Shown here piece by piece: positions 8,719 through 16,319 of a stretch of DNA of 64,000 bases. This stretch comes from Blastococcus sp. TML/M2B (GTDB taxonomy: Bacteria > Actinomycetota > Actinomycetes > Mycobacteriales > Geodermatophilaceae): assembly GCF_016612865.1 (NCBI RefSeq), contig NZ_JAENZZ010000002.1:1798001-1862000 (forward strand). Direction: 5' to 3'. The notes beneath the pieces are model-generated. The model was not told where the DNA came from. It worked only from the letters and a program-made list of their open reading frames with translations, and did no database searches. A program made the position numbers and the translations under genes. The stretch's first letter is position 1; every line of letters begins with the position of its first letter.

Positions 8719-9287
8719 CCCGCCGCCGGGCCCTGCTCGCCGGGCTGCTGCTCGCCCCGGCGCTGCTGTCCGGCTGCGTGCGCCCGGTGGTGCTGGACTC
8801 CGAGGTGGTCGCCTGCCGCGAGGGCGAGGAGGGCAACCCGGCCAACGGCGTGGTCCTGCTGGCCCAGTCGGTGCCGACGGCGACCTGGGTGCCGTGCCTG
8901 GAGGTCATCCCCCTCGGCTGGGGCGTCTCCGGCCTGGAGGCGACCGACGAGCAGGCGCGGTTCTGGCTCGACTCGGACCGCGACGGCAACCGCGCGGTGG
9001 AGATCCGGCTCGACGAGAGCTGCGACACCACGGGCGCGACCCGCATCCCCAGCGACCGCGAGGCGATGCAGCGCTGGGAGCGCGTCGTCCAGGTGACGCC
9101 GCGGTACGAGGGCACCCGCTTCTACACGTTCGACGGCGGCTGCATCAGCGTGCTGTTCCGGCTCTCCGGGGACAACCGCGCCGAGCCGCTCGGGTTCGCC
9201 ACCTCGGGCCTGGGCGCCGTCCCGCGGGACGCCGTCCGCGAGGCCGTGCGCGAGCAGACCGACGGCCGGCTGGAGCTCGACCCGTGA
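8715..9287 (+). CDS. Small lipoprotein in the PAP2/kinase-flippase operon
   Basis: A 190-residue protein whose GTG start overlaps the previous stop (GTGA). The N-terminus is a lipoprotein signal: three arginines, a hydrophobic run, then LLSGC (Cys21). The mature part has paired cysteines (VACREG, PCLEVIP, ESCDTT, GGCISV), suggesting disulfides outside the membrane. I do not recognise a named domain. Its place between a membrane pseudo-phosphatase/kinase and a YbhN-type flippase, with overlaps on both sides, suggests it is the extracytoplasmic member of that set. Confidence 0.7.
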   Translation: MTRRRALLAGLLLAPALLSGCVRPVVLDSEVVACREGEEGNPANGVVLLAQSVPTATWVPCLEVIPLGWGVSGLEATDEQARFWLDSDRDGNRAVEIRLDESCDTTGATRIPSDREAMQRWERVVQVTPRYEGTRFYTFDGGCISVLFRLSGDNRAEPLGFATSGLGAVPRDAVREAVREQTDGRLELDP

Positions 9288-10363
9288 CCGGCGTCGGGCG
9301 GGTACCGCGCCCGAGCGGCCGCCGGGTGCTGGGCGGGGTGCTCTCCCTGGCCCTCGTCGGCGGCGTCTTCGTCTGGTTCCTGCCCCAGTTCACCAGCATC
9401 TCCGCCGTCTGGACGTCCGTGCGGGACATGACCTGGGTGGAGCTGACCGTGCTCTGCCTGGCCGCGGCCTGGAACCTCGCGACCTACCAGTTCGTCATGG
9501 TCGCGACCACGCCCGGGCTGCGGCTGCGGCAGTCGCTGGTCTCGACCCAGACGACGACGGCGGTCTCGAACACCGTCATCGGGGGCGCGGCGATAGCGCT
9601 GGGCCTGACCTACGCGATGAACACGTCGTGGGGGTTCTCCCGCTCCCGCACGTCGGTCTCGCTGCTGGTCTCGGGGCTGTGGAACAACTTCGTCAAGCTC
9701 GGCCTGCCGGTGCTGGCCCTGGCGCTGCTGGCGCTGAGCTCGCCGCCCTCGGCCGGGCGGATCACCGCCGGCCTGCTCGGCCTGGCCGGGCTGGCCGTCG
9801 CCGTCGTCCTGCTGGGGGCGCTGCTGCGCAGCCGCGAGGGCGCCGAGCGGATCGGCCTCGCCGCCGGGCGGATCGCCTCGGCGCTGCGCCGCCCGTTCGG
9901 CCGGAGCCCGGTCACCGGCTGGGAGCGGGCGACGACGAAGTTCCGGGCCCGGACGGCGCTGCTGCTGCGGGCCCGCTGGCACTGGATCACGCTGGCGACG
10001 CTGGTCAGCCACCTGTCGCTCTACCTGGTGCTGCTGCTGGCGCTGCGCTTCGTGGGGGTGACCGGCGACGAGGTGAGCGCGGTCGAGGTGCTGGCGGTGT
10101 TCGCCTTCGCGCGGCTGCTGACCGCCGTCCCGTTCACCCCCGGCGGGCTGGGCGTCATCGAGCTGGCGCTGATCACCGGCCTGTCCGCCGCCGGCGGGCC
10201 GCGGGCGCTGGTCGCCGCCGCCGTGCTGGTGTTCCGCGCCCTGACCTACGTGCTGCCCATCCCCGTGGGCCTGGGCACCTACCTGTTCTGGCGGCACAAC
10301 CGCTCCTGGCGGCGGGAACCCAACAGCGCGCCGCGCACCGAGCTGGTGCCGGAATCGGTGTGA
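9284..10363 (+). CDS. YbhN/LPG-synthase transmembrane-domain flippase-like protein
   Basis: A 359-residue polytopic membrane protein starting at a GTG that overlaps the previous TGA. It carries about eight helices with the LPG_synthase_TM (UPF0104) pattern: TQTTTAVSNTVIGGAAIALGL near residue 90, a central basic loop (RSREGAERIG...), and the conserved VPFTPGGLGVIELALITGL near residue 285. In MprF the equivalent region flips lysyl-phosphatidylglycerol. No aminoacyl-transferase (DUF2156) domain is attached, so it is a stand-alone translocase candidate. The kinase-like and lipoprotein partners upstream imply export or modification of a lipid-linked molecule. Substrate unknown. Confidence 0.8.
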   Translation: MTGVGRVPRPSGRRVLGGVLSLALVGGVFVWFLPQFTSISAVWTSVRDMTWVELTVLCLAAAWNLATYQFVMVATTPGLRLRQSLVSTQTTTAVSNTVIGGAAIALGLTYAMNTSWGFSRSRTSVSLLVSGLWNNFVKLGLPVLALALLALSSPPSAGRITAGLLGLAGLAVAVVLLGALLRSREGAERIGLAAGRIASALRRPFGRSPVTGWERATTKFRARTALLLRARWHWITLATLVSHLSLYLVLLLALRFVGVTGDEVSAVEVLAVFAFARLLTAVPFTPGGLGVIELALITGLSAAGGPRALVAAAVLVFRALTYVLPIPVGLGTYLFWRHNRSWRREPNSAPRTELVPESV

Positions 10364-10372
10364 GCCGGCCGG

Positions 10373-10990
10373 TCACTCCTCCCGGCGGACGACGACGGCG
10401 GCGCCCCACGCCTCGGGCTCGAGGCCGCGGGCGGCGAGGACGTCGGCCAGCGCCCGGTTCATCGCCATCTGGACAGCGGCGTCCGCGGCCGTGCCGTGCA
10501 CCTGGTCCACGCTCATCCGGTCGTGCTGGCGCCAGGCGACGACGACGCCGTCGAGGTCCGGGGTCGGGGTGAGGCAGGCGCCGCCGAGCGTCCCGCCCGC
10601 GCCGGTGGCGTCGTGCAGCGGCAGACCGGCCTCGGCCAGCGCCGCGGTCACCTCGACCAGGAGGGTGGTGAGCGGGTCCTCCTCGGTGAGCAGGGGACGC
10701 CAGTCGTCGGGCAGCCGGTCGAGCTGCGCGGTCAGGTGGTCCAGCCAGGCCCACTCCTGCGGGGAGGGGCGGCGGCGCAGCGACCCGTCGGCGCGGCGGA
10801 TGCCGTAGGCCGGGCGCGCGGCGGCGCCGTCGGCCAGGGCCGCGGCCGACCAGCCCGCCTCGGCGCGCTCGGGGAAGGGGCCCGCGACCACCCGTCCCGG
10901 CGCGTCGTCCGGTCCGCTGACCAGCCACCACGCCTCGACGCCGGTGTCCTCGACGACTCCGCTGCCCGGCAGCCCACCCAGAACGCTCAT
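10373..10990 (-). CDS. Conserved hypothetical soluble protein
   Basis: A 205-residue cytoplasmic-looking protein with no signal or membrane segment. I use ATG 10990; another in-frame ATG lies six codons upstream (11008). GGATGG six bases before 10990 is the better ribosome site. The sequence is acidic and Trp/Ala-rich: EAWWLVSGPDDAPGRVVAGP, then SPQEWAWLDHLTAQLDRLPDDW, then a C-terminal half with DLDGVVVAWRQHDRM. I do not recognise the family. It is convergent with the flippase operon, nine bases apart. GC content and codon use match the neighbours. Confidence 0.6.
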   Translation of the reverse strand: MSVLGGLPGSGVVEDTGVEAWWLVSGPDDAPGRVVAGPFPERAEAGWSAAALADGAAARPAYGIRRADGSLRRRPSPQEWAWLDHLTAQLDRLPDDWRPLLTEEDPLTTLLVEVTAALAEAGLPLHDATGAGGTLGGACLTPTPDLDGVVVAWRQHDRMSVDQVHGTAADAAVQMAMNRALADVLAARGLEPEAWGAAVVVRREE

Positions 10991-11286
10991 CGTTGTCCAT
11001 CCATCCATGGCAGACCCGCCCCGGGGGAAGAGGGACGGGCACCGCGTCGCCGGCCGTGGCGTCGCGATGGCAGAACGGTAGGTGCCGGAACCGGTCCGCG
11101 GGGGCCGCGCCGACGCGCGTGGGGAGCCGTGTGGCCGGATCGTTGCGCGAGCCGCCGCGGCGGCCGGTGACCCGCCGTCCGGAGCGGCCACTTGTCGACA
11201 GCGACACGCTCGTCCGAGCGTGGCGCGGGCCTGATGACCTGCGGTGACCCCGGGAGGAGGGCTCCGCGGCGGCGCGTCCCCGCGGG
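10991..11286. other. Intergenic stretch with no gene seen
   Basis: About 296 bases between the start of the hypothetical gene and the stop of the GGDEF-EAL gene, both on the minus strand. It should contain the promoter of the hypothetical gene and the terminator of the GGDEF-EAL gene, but I find no convincing -10/-35 pair or long stem. No open frame here looks like a real protein. Confidence 0.5.
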
Positions 11287-13992
11287 TCAGGTGGTGGCGG
11301 TCCCGGCGGTCTCGGCGGTCTCGGCGCGGCGCAGCAGGGCACCGGCCTCGGGCGCCCGCAGCGGGCGGTGGAGCAGGTAGCCCTGCGCCTGGTCGCAGTT
11401 CTGCTCCCGGAGCCGCGCCAGCTGGTCGGGCTCCTCCACGCCCTCGGCGACGACGGTCAGCCCGAAGGTGTGCGCCGCGCGGATCATCAGCGCCACGAGG
11501 TCCCGCTGGGCGGGGTCGGTGGACGCCACGAAGCTGCGGTCGATCTTGAGCGTGTCGACCGGCATGTCCCGGAGCTGGCCGATCGAGGTGTAGCCGGTGC
11601 CGAAGTCGTCGATGGCGATGCGGACGCCCATGGCGCGGAGCGCGCCGAGGTGGTCGTAGGCGAGCGGGTCGTCGACCAGCACGGTCTCGGTGACCTCGAC
11701 CGTGAGCAGCTCGGCGGGCAACCCGGAGGCGGCCAGCGCGTCGGCGACGTCGGTGAGCACGCGGGGGTCGGCGAGGTGCCGGCCGGAGATGTTGACCGCC
11801 ACCGTCGGGGCGGGCTCGCCGGAGGCGGTCGGGAACTGCGCGCGCCACTGCGCGAGCTGGCGGGTGGCCTCGTGCAGCATCCAGCGGTCGACGTCGCCGA
11901 TGAGCCGGGAGCTCTCGGCGACCGGGATGAACTCGTCCGGCGGGACGGGGCCGACGCCCGGCCGCTCCCAGCGGATGAGCGCCTCGTAGCCGGTGAGCCG
12001 GCCGGTCGCGACGTGGACGACCGGCTGGTAGGCCACCTGCATCTCGCCCTCGACGAGGGCGGAGGCGATCGCCGCCTCGAGCTCGGCACGGGCCTTGAGC
12101 TGCAGGCGCAGGGTCTCGTCGAACACCTCGGCACGGCCGCGGCCCGATGCCTTGGCGCGGTAGGCGGCGGTGTCGGCCTCGGCGAACAGCGCGTCGGCGT
12201 CGGTGCCGCCGTCCCGGCTGACGGCGACGCCGACGCTGGCACCGATCCGGACCCGCGCGCGGTCGACCGCGACCTTCTCGCTGACCGCCGCGATGAGGCG
12301 GTGGGCCAGCTCGACCAGGTCGTGCTCGCTGCGGACGGGCTCCACGAGGACGACGAACTCGTCGCCACCGAGGCGGCAGACGACGTCGCCGGGGCGGACG
12401 GCCGCGCCGAGCCGGCGGGCGACGGCGCGCAGCACCTCGTCGCCGGCCGCGTGGCCGTGGCCGTCGTTGACCGCCTTGAAGCCGTCCAGGTCGACGAAGA
12501 GCAGGCCGGTCATCTCGCCGGAGCGCCGGCCGCGGTGCAGGGCGGCGGTCACGAGGGTGACGGCCTGGGCGCGGTTGGGCAGCCCGGTGAGCGCGTCGTG
12601 GGTCGCCTGGTGGGCGAGGGCGAACTGCAGCTCCTCGCGCTGGCGGACCGCGTGCACGATCTGCTGCACGGACGCGTGCACGACCTCGCCGAGCGGGCCG
12701 GGGAGCGACTGCTCGAGCAAGGCGTTGTCCAGGTCACCACGGGCCACGGCCTGCGCCTGGTCCTGGATGCGGCGGAGCCCGGCGACGGCGGAGCCGAGGG
12801 CGGCGGAGACGGTGCGCACCTCGCGCGGGCCGTCGACCTCGACCTCGACCAGCGAGCCCTCGCTGATCTCGGTCGCCTGCCCGGCCAGCAGCCGGAGGGC
12901 GCGGGCCACGCTGCGGCCGAGGACCAGCGCGCCGACCAGGGAGCCGACGAGCACCACCGCCCCGAGGACGACGATGAGGTGCAGCGCGTCGCCGGCGCGC
13001 TCGCGGTCGGCGGCCACCAGGCTCCGGGCCTCGACGACGGCGGAGTCCACGAGGTCGGCGAGCAGGGCGCTGCGCTCCGCCGTGCCCGACAGCAGCGCCA
13101 GGATGTCCTGGACGCGGACCTCGAGCGGGGTCGCGCTCCCCGGGGTGACGCCGAGGGGGCTGCCGCCCGCGAAGACCGTCCCGACCCGGGTGACGGCCTC
13201 CACCGACTGCAGCTCCTGCCACTGGTCGCGGAGCTCCTCCTGCGAGAGCAGCTCCATCTCCCGCTCCGCGTCGGTATAGTCCAGCCAGGCCGTCTGCCAG
13301 GCGGTGCGCGAGCCGATCAGGCTGCTGTCGCCGGTGGTGAACACCGACCCGAGGTAGAGCGCTACCTGCCGGCTCGCCACCTGGGTCAGGTTCGAGATGG
13401 TCTGGACGTCGCGGATGGCGCGCGTGGTGGCGGCCGGCACCCCTTCGGACGTGGCGAGCTGCGCCGTGGCGCGCTGGGCGTTCATGAGGTCGTTGGACAC
13501 CGTGAGGAAGCGGAAGTACTCCTCCTCGACGCCCATCCCGCCGGCGTCGGCATCGGCCCGCAGCGCCGCGAGGTCGGCCGCCGAACGGCGCGCCGCGGCA
13601 GCAGCCGACGAGCCCGCCGGGATCCGGGCGAGGGCGTCGTCGGTCTGCCGGCGGAGCTGCGCGGTCTGCGCGGTGGCGACGGTGCGCTGGGTCTCGAGCA
13701 GCGACTCCGGGATGCTCAGGCCGAGGAGGATCTCCGGGCTCTGGATCACCAGGAGCGACAGCGCGGGGACGAGCTCCAGCTCGGCGCTGCGGCGGGCCTC
13801 GTCGAGCAGGGCGAGGGTCCGCACGGCGTCCTCGGCGCGTCGCGCGCTGGAGGCCTCGGCGGCGCGGGCCTGCGCCGCGGCCGTGGCCAGGACGACGACG
13901 CCGATCAGGGGGAGCACGACGAGGGCCGTCAGGTAACGCCGCAGTGGCGCGCCACGACGGCGGGCCCGCTTCGTCGCCCGGAGGATTCGCAC
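11287..13992 (-). CDS. Membrane c-di-GMP protein: extracytoplasmic sensor-HAMP-GGDEF-EAL
   Basis: About 901 residues, taking GTG 13992 as start because it places a basic head (RATKRARRRG) before the first helix; the frame stays open further upstream, so the start is uncertain. Helix 1 is at about 18-38. A roughly 290-residue helical extracytoplasmic domain, reminiscent of nitrate/nitrite-type (NIT) sensors, follows. Helix 2 is at about 335-358, then a HAMP-like region. The GGDEF domain has HDALTGLPNR and an intact LGGDEF (about 540). The EAL domain has intact YEALIRW, VNISGRHL, DDFGTGYTS, KIDRSF and AEGVEE. Both active sites look complete, so synthesis and hydrolysis of c-di-GMP are possible, gated by the sensor. 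The ligand is unknown. Confidence 0.88.
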   Translation of the reverse strand: MRILRATKRARRRGAPLRRYLTALVVLPLIGVVVLATAAAQARAAEASSARRAEDAVRTLALLDEARRSAELELVPALSLLVIQSPEILLGLSIPESLLETQRTVATAQTAQLRRQTDDALARIPAGSSAAAAARRSAADLAALRADADAGGMGVEEEYFRFLTVSNDLMNAQRATAQLATSEGVPAATTRAIRDVQTISNLTQVASRQVALYLGSVFTTGDSSLIGSRTAWQTAWLDYTDAEREMELLSQEELRDQWQELQSVEAVTRVGTVFAGGSPLGVTPGSATPLEVRVQDILALLSGTAERSALLADLVDSAVVEARSLVAADRERAGDALHLIVVLGAVVLVGSLVGALVLGRSVARALRLLAGQATEISEGSLVEVEVDGPREVRTVSAALGSAVAGLRRIQDQAQAVARGDLDNALLEQSLPGPLGEVVHASVQQIVHAVRQREELQFALAHQATHDALTGLPNRAQAVTLVTAALHRGRRSGEMTGLLFVDLDGFKAVNDGHGHAAGDEVLRAVARRLGAAVRPGDVVCRLGGDEFVVLVEPVRSEHDLVELAHRLIAAVSEKVAVDRARVRIGASVGVAVSRDGGTDADALFAEADTAAYRAKASGRGRAEVFDETLRLQLKARAELEAAIASALVEGEMQVAYQPVVHVATGRLTGYEALIRWERPGVGPVPPDEFIPVAESSRLIGDVDRWMLHEATRQLAQWRAQFPTASGEPAPTVAVNISGRHLADPRVLTDVADALAASGLPAELLTVEVTETVLVDDPLAYDHLGALRAMGVRIAIDDFGTGYTSIGQLRDMPVDTLKIDRSFVASTDPAQRDLVALMIRAAHTFGLTVVAEGVEEPDQLARLREQNCDQAQGYLLHRPLRAPEAGALLRRAETAETAGTATT

Positions 13993-14157
13993 ACTTCCGT
14001 ATCGGCTCCGTCCGGAAACCCTTGAGCACCGATCCCACCCCGTCGAGGGGGCCGGCGGGCCGACGGACAGGCAACTCCCAGGTCGGGAGGTGGGAACTGT
14101 CAGACCCGTCCGGGACGGTGTCGGCATACCGCAGGACCGAGGAGAGTTGAGACCGAC

Positions 14158-14274
14158 ATGCCCGATCGCTCAGGCGCCGTCCACCCGACCGTCCCCGGCC
14201 CCCGGCTGCCCGGGCGGCTGCGCATCCGCCGCGAGCTCGTGCTGCCGCCGGAGCCGCGCCGCCCCCGCGACTGA
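14158..14274 (+). CDS. Possible 38-residue small protein
   Basis: An ATG at 14158 is preceded by GAGGAGAG at a workable distance and opens a 38-codon frame ending at TGA 14272. The product is rich in Pro and Arg (RRELVLPPEPRRPRD tail) with no hydrophobic segment. It is divergent from the GGDEF-EAL gene and convergent with a small membrane protein. Without conservation data this is a weak call. Confidence 0.3.
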   Translation: MPDRSGAVHPTVPGPRLPGRLRIRRELVLPPEPRRPRD

Positions 14275-14288
14275 TCGACGGTCGGCGG

Positions 14289-14489
14289 CTACCGCTGGTT
14301 CTGCCGCCGGGCGACCACGACGAGGCCGACCAGCACGAGGGCAAGCGGCGCCCAGCCCGGCAGCCCGAACGGCCCGAGGACGAGCTCGGCGACGAAGATC
14401 AGCAGCTGGAACGCGAGGAAGATGCCGACGAACAGCACCACCAGGAACAGGATGGGGCTCTCGGACTGCAGCCGGCGCATGAAGTCCAT
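14289..14489 (-). CDS. Small membrane protein, 66 residues
   Basis: Starts at ATG 14489 with GAGGAGAACC directly upstream, which excludes the longer frame. The head MDFMRRLQSESP is followed by two hydrophobic stretches, ILFLVVLFVGIFLAFQLLIF and GWAPLALVLVGLVVVA, split by a Pro/Gly turn, and a basic RRQNQR tail. This predicts a two-helix hairpin in the cytoplasmic membrane. No family recognised. Confidence 0.65.
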   Translation of the reverse strand: MDFMRRLQSESPILFLVVLFVGIFLAFQLLIFVAELVLGPFGLPGWAPLALVLVGLVVVARRQNQR

Positions 14490-14709
14490 CGGTTCTCCTC
14501 GGTCGTCCTGTCGCGGTGCGGGCAGCACCCACTCTCCCAGCATCGGCCGCCGGCAGCCGACGTGAACCCGGGAGCCCGCGCCGATCCCGGGCGCCTGGCC
14601 GGCCTGCGGCCCAGCACGTCCGGTGCGGCACGACCTACGTTGGGCGGATGCCGGCCCAGCACGAGAACTCGATGACCCACCGCACCGCACCCCCGGGCAC
14701 CACCACCTC

Positions 14710-15000
14710 GTGACCGAGCCGACCGAGATCAGCGTCCTGGAAGCCGCTGCGCTGCTCGACGTGTCGAAGGGCTCCGCGGCCAAGCTGCTCAGCACCGGCC
14801 TGCTGGGTGGTTCGCCGGCACGCGGGAGCCGACGCATGGCCTCGCTCGATGCCGTCCGGGAGCTGCAGCAGCGGCCCGAGGTCGCGCCCGGAGCTCCCCC
14901 GGCCTTCGTCGTGCGCATCGGCGAGCCGAAGTACACCTCGGAGACGTGGCGCGAAGGGGCGGGCTGGGCGGTCGCCTGGTCCCCGACCGCGCAGGCCTAA
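14710..15000 (+). CDS. Small helix-turn-helix (excisionase-like) DNA-binding protein
   Basis: A 96-residue protein; I take GTG 14710, since the open frame upstream has no ribosome site. The N-terminus TEISVLEAAALLDVSKGSAAKLLSTGLL looks like the winged-helix/excisionase fold, in which the first helix is a helix-turn-helix. It is followed by GSRRMASLDAVREL, resembling the recognition wing. The C-terminal 45 residues are not recognised. It is followed after four bases by a second small gene, so the two are probably co-translated. DNA binding is inferred from pattern only. Confidence 0.55.
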   Translation: MTEPTEISVLEAAALLDVSKGSAAKLLSTGLLGGSPARGSRRMASLDAVRELQQRPEVAPGAPPAFVVRIGEPKYTSETWREGAGWAVAWSPTAQA

Positions 15001-15004
15001 CGGT

Positions 15005-15256
15005 GTGCGCGGCGACTGGGTCGTCGACCCCGCGCCCGTCCTGGAGGCGGGGATCCTCGTCGCCGTGGTCGGCAACTTCGTGGCCGCGGCCTACGCCGTC
15101 ACCGGTCTGGAGACCCGGTACCCGGACCCGGTCAGCGGACGGACGCGAGCGCGCTTCCTCGTCGCCGAGGACGAGGAGCTCACGGCGCCCTTCGCCGGCC
15201 ACCGCTGGACGCTGGGGCCGGGCTGGACGACCGCGGTCATCGGAGCCGACAGCTAG
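15005..15256 (+). CDS. Hypothetical small protein, possible single membrane segment
   Basis: An 83-residue product starting at GTG 15005, four bases after the previous stop. VLEAGILVAVVGNFVAAAYAV could span the membrane or be a buried helix; the C-terminal part is polar, ending FAGHRWTLGPGWTTAVIGADS. No family recognised. The antisense tRNA-Lys gene begins ten bases after its stop. Confidence 0.5.
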   Translation: MRGDWVVDPAPVLEAGILVAVVGNFVAAAYAVTGLETRYPDPVSGRTRARFLVAEDEELTAPFAGHRWTLGPGWTTAVIGADS

Positions 15257-15265
15257 TTCGAGACG

Positions 15266-15338
15266 TGGGCCCCGTGGGGATCGAACCCACAACCCGCGGA
15301 TTAAAAGTCCGCTGCTCTGCCAGTTGAGCTAGAGGCCC
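15266..15338 (-). tRNA. tRNA-Lys (anticodon UUU)
   Basis: A 73-base cloverleaf on the minus strand. The acceptor stem GGGCCTC pairs with GGGGCCC, discriminator A. The D arm has AGCTCAACTGGCAGAGC. The anticodon stem is GCGGA/TCCGC around loop CTTTTAA, anticodon TTT. The T arm has GTTCGATCC. The 3' CCA is not encoded. Confidence 0.97.
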
Positions 15339-15379
15339 GAGGCGCGGCGACGACGTCCTGGGGGACTCGCCGCGCCTCG
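15338..15379. terminator. Perfect 13-bp inverted repeat abutting the tRNA-Lys 5' end
   Basis: Bases 15338-15350 and 15367-15379 are perfectly complementary with a 16-nt spacer; the left arm includes the first base of the tRNA. It could be a terminator for plus-strand transcription arriving from 15005-15256, or a leader hairpin on the pre-tRNA. The sequence alone does not decide between them. Confidence 0.4.
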
Positions 15380-15490
15380 TCGATCGAGGCCCCGTGCGCC
15401 TGGATCGAGCTCATCCTGCCATCGGCCGCGTCGCCGGACGGGGTGGCCGGAGTTCCGCCGCGGCGCGAACCGGGAACTAGCGTTCGCGGC

Positions 15491-15861
15491 ATGGTCCTCG
15501 GACTGATCGAGCTGGCGCTGGTCCTCGGCGTGCTCGCCCTCCTCGGGACCGTCGGCTGGTCGCTCTGGACCGCCTCCGGCAGAACGCCGGGGCCACCGCG
15601 CTGCCCGCCCGGCAGCGCGCCCAGCTCGCCGCCGCCGTCGCCGAGGCGCGCTGGGTGCCCGCCCACGACGAGGTCGACGGCACGACCCGCGTCCTCGTCC
15701 GGCGCACCTACACGGGGCTGGACGGACTCCCGGCGGTCCTCGACGAGCGCGTGCTGGAGACCTTCCCGGCGCAGGACCCCGCCTGGGAGGCCCGGTTCAC
15801 CGAGGCGATGTCGAAGGCACGGTTCCGCTGCGCCTACCTGAACGCCGAGGAGGCGCCGTGA
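15491..15861 (+). CDS. Hypothetical membrane-anchored protein, frameshifted
   Basis: ATG 15491 opens MVLGLIELALVLGVLALLGTVGWSLW, an N-terminal membrane anchor. The frame then turns into low-complexity Pro/Arg sequence. A coherent second part in the preceding frame runs from about 15570 to TGA 15861: NAGATALPARQRAQLAAAV, HDEVDGTTRVLVRRTYTGLDG and RFRCAYLNAEEAP. The two pieces join if one base is missing between about 15560 and 15590. I read it as one protein of roughly 123 residues with an N-terminal helix and a cytoplasmic domain of unknown family. Sequencing error or true mutation cannot be separated. Confidence 0.5.
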
Positions 15862-15966
15862 CGCTCTCCGGCCGGGAGCGGCGGGCCACGTGCTCGCGCA
15901 CCTGCGGGGCGGATCGGGAGCGCGAACCGGCTCCCCTACCGGGTTCCGGAAGGGCACGTGCCGGCA

Positions 15967-16065
15967 TCACAGGACGTCGAAGGCGACGAGCAGGACCAGC
16001 GTGAGCAGCGCGGACAGTGCCAGGGAACCGAGGCAGCCCAGCCGGCTGGAGAAGAGGAGGAACAT
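15967..16065 (-). CDS. 32-residue hydrophobic membrane peptide
   Basis: ATG 16065 to TGA 15967 on the minus strand encodes a peptide with head MFLLFSSRLGCLGS, then a hydrophobic run LALSALLTLVLLVAF, then a short tail. The RxGCLGS-plus-single-helix layout matches very short membrane peptides I have seen repeatedly in actinobacterial genomes, though I cannot name the family. It is too short for usual gene callers. Ribosome site GGGTCGGGG is modest. Confidence 0.5.
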   Translation of the reverse strand: MFLLFSSRLGCLGSLALSALLTLVLLVAFDVL

Positions 16066-16319
16066 CCCCGACCCGTGCCCGACCGGGCGGTCGGCGAACC
16101 TCCTCACCCGTCGACGGTGAGCTTTCCGTCACCATGGCGTCCGCTATTGCACCCGTTCAGGGGATGCCGGAGCGCGGCGCCGGTTACGTAGGGTCATCAC
16201 TGCCCCGCCTGGTGCCTGCGCCCGGGTGGCCGATGACCCCGGCCCGGCCGACCCGTTCCCCCCGGGCCGGCCGGGCCGGCTCTCGTTCCGGCGCCCCTGC
16301 CCGGTTCAGCGGTGCCGGT

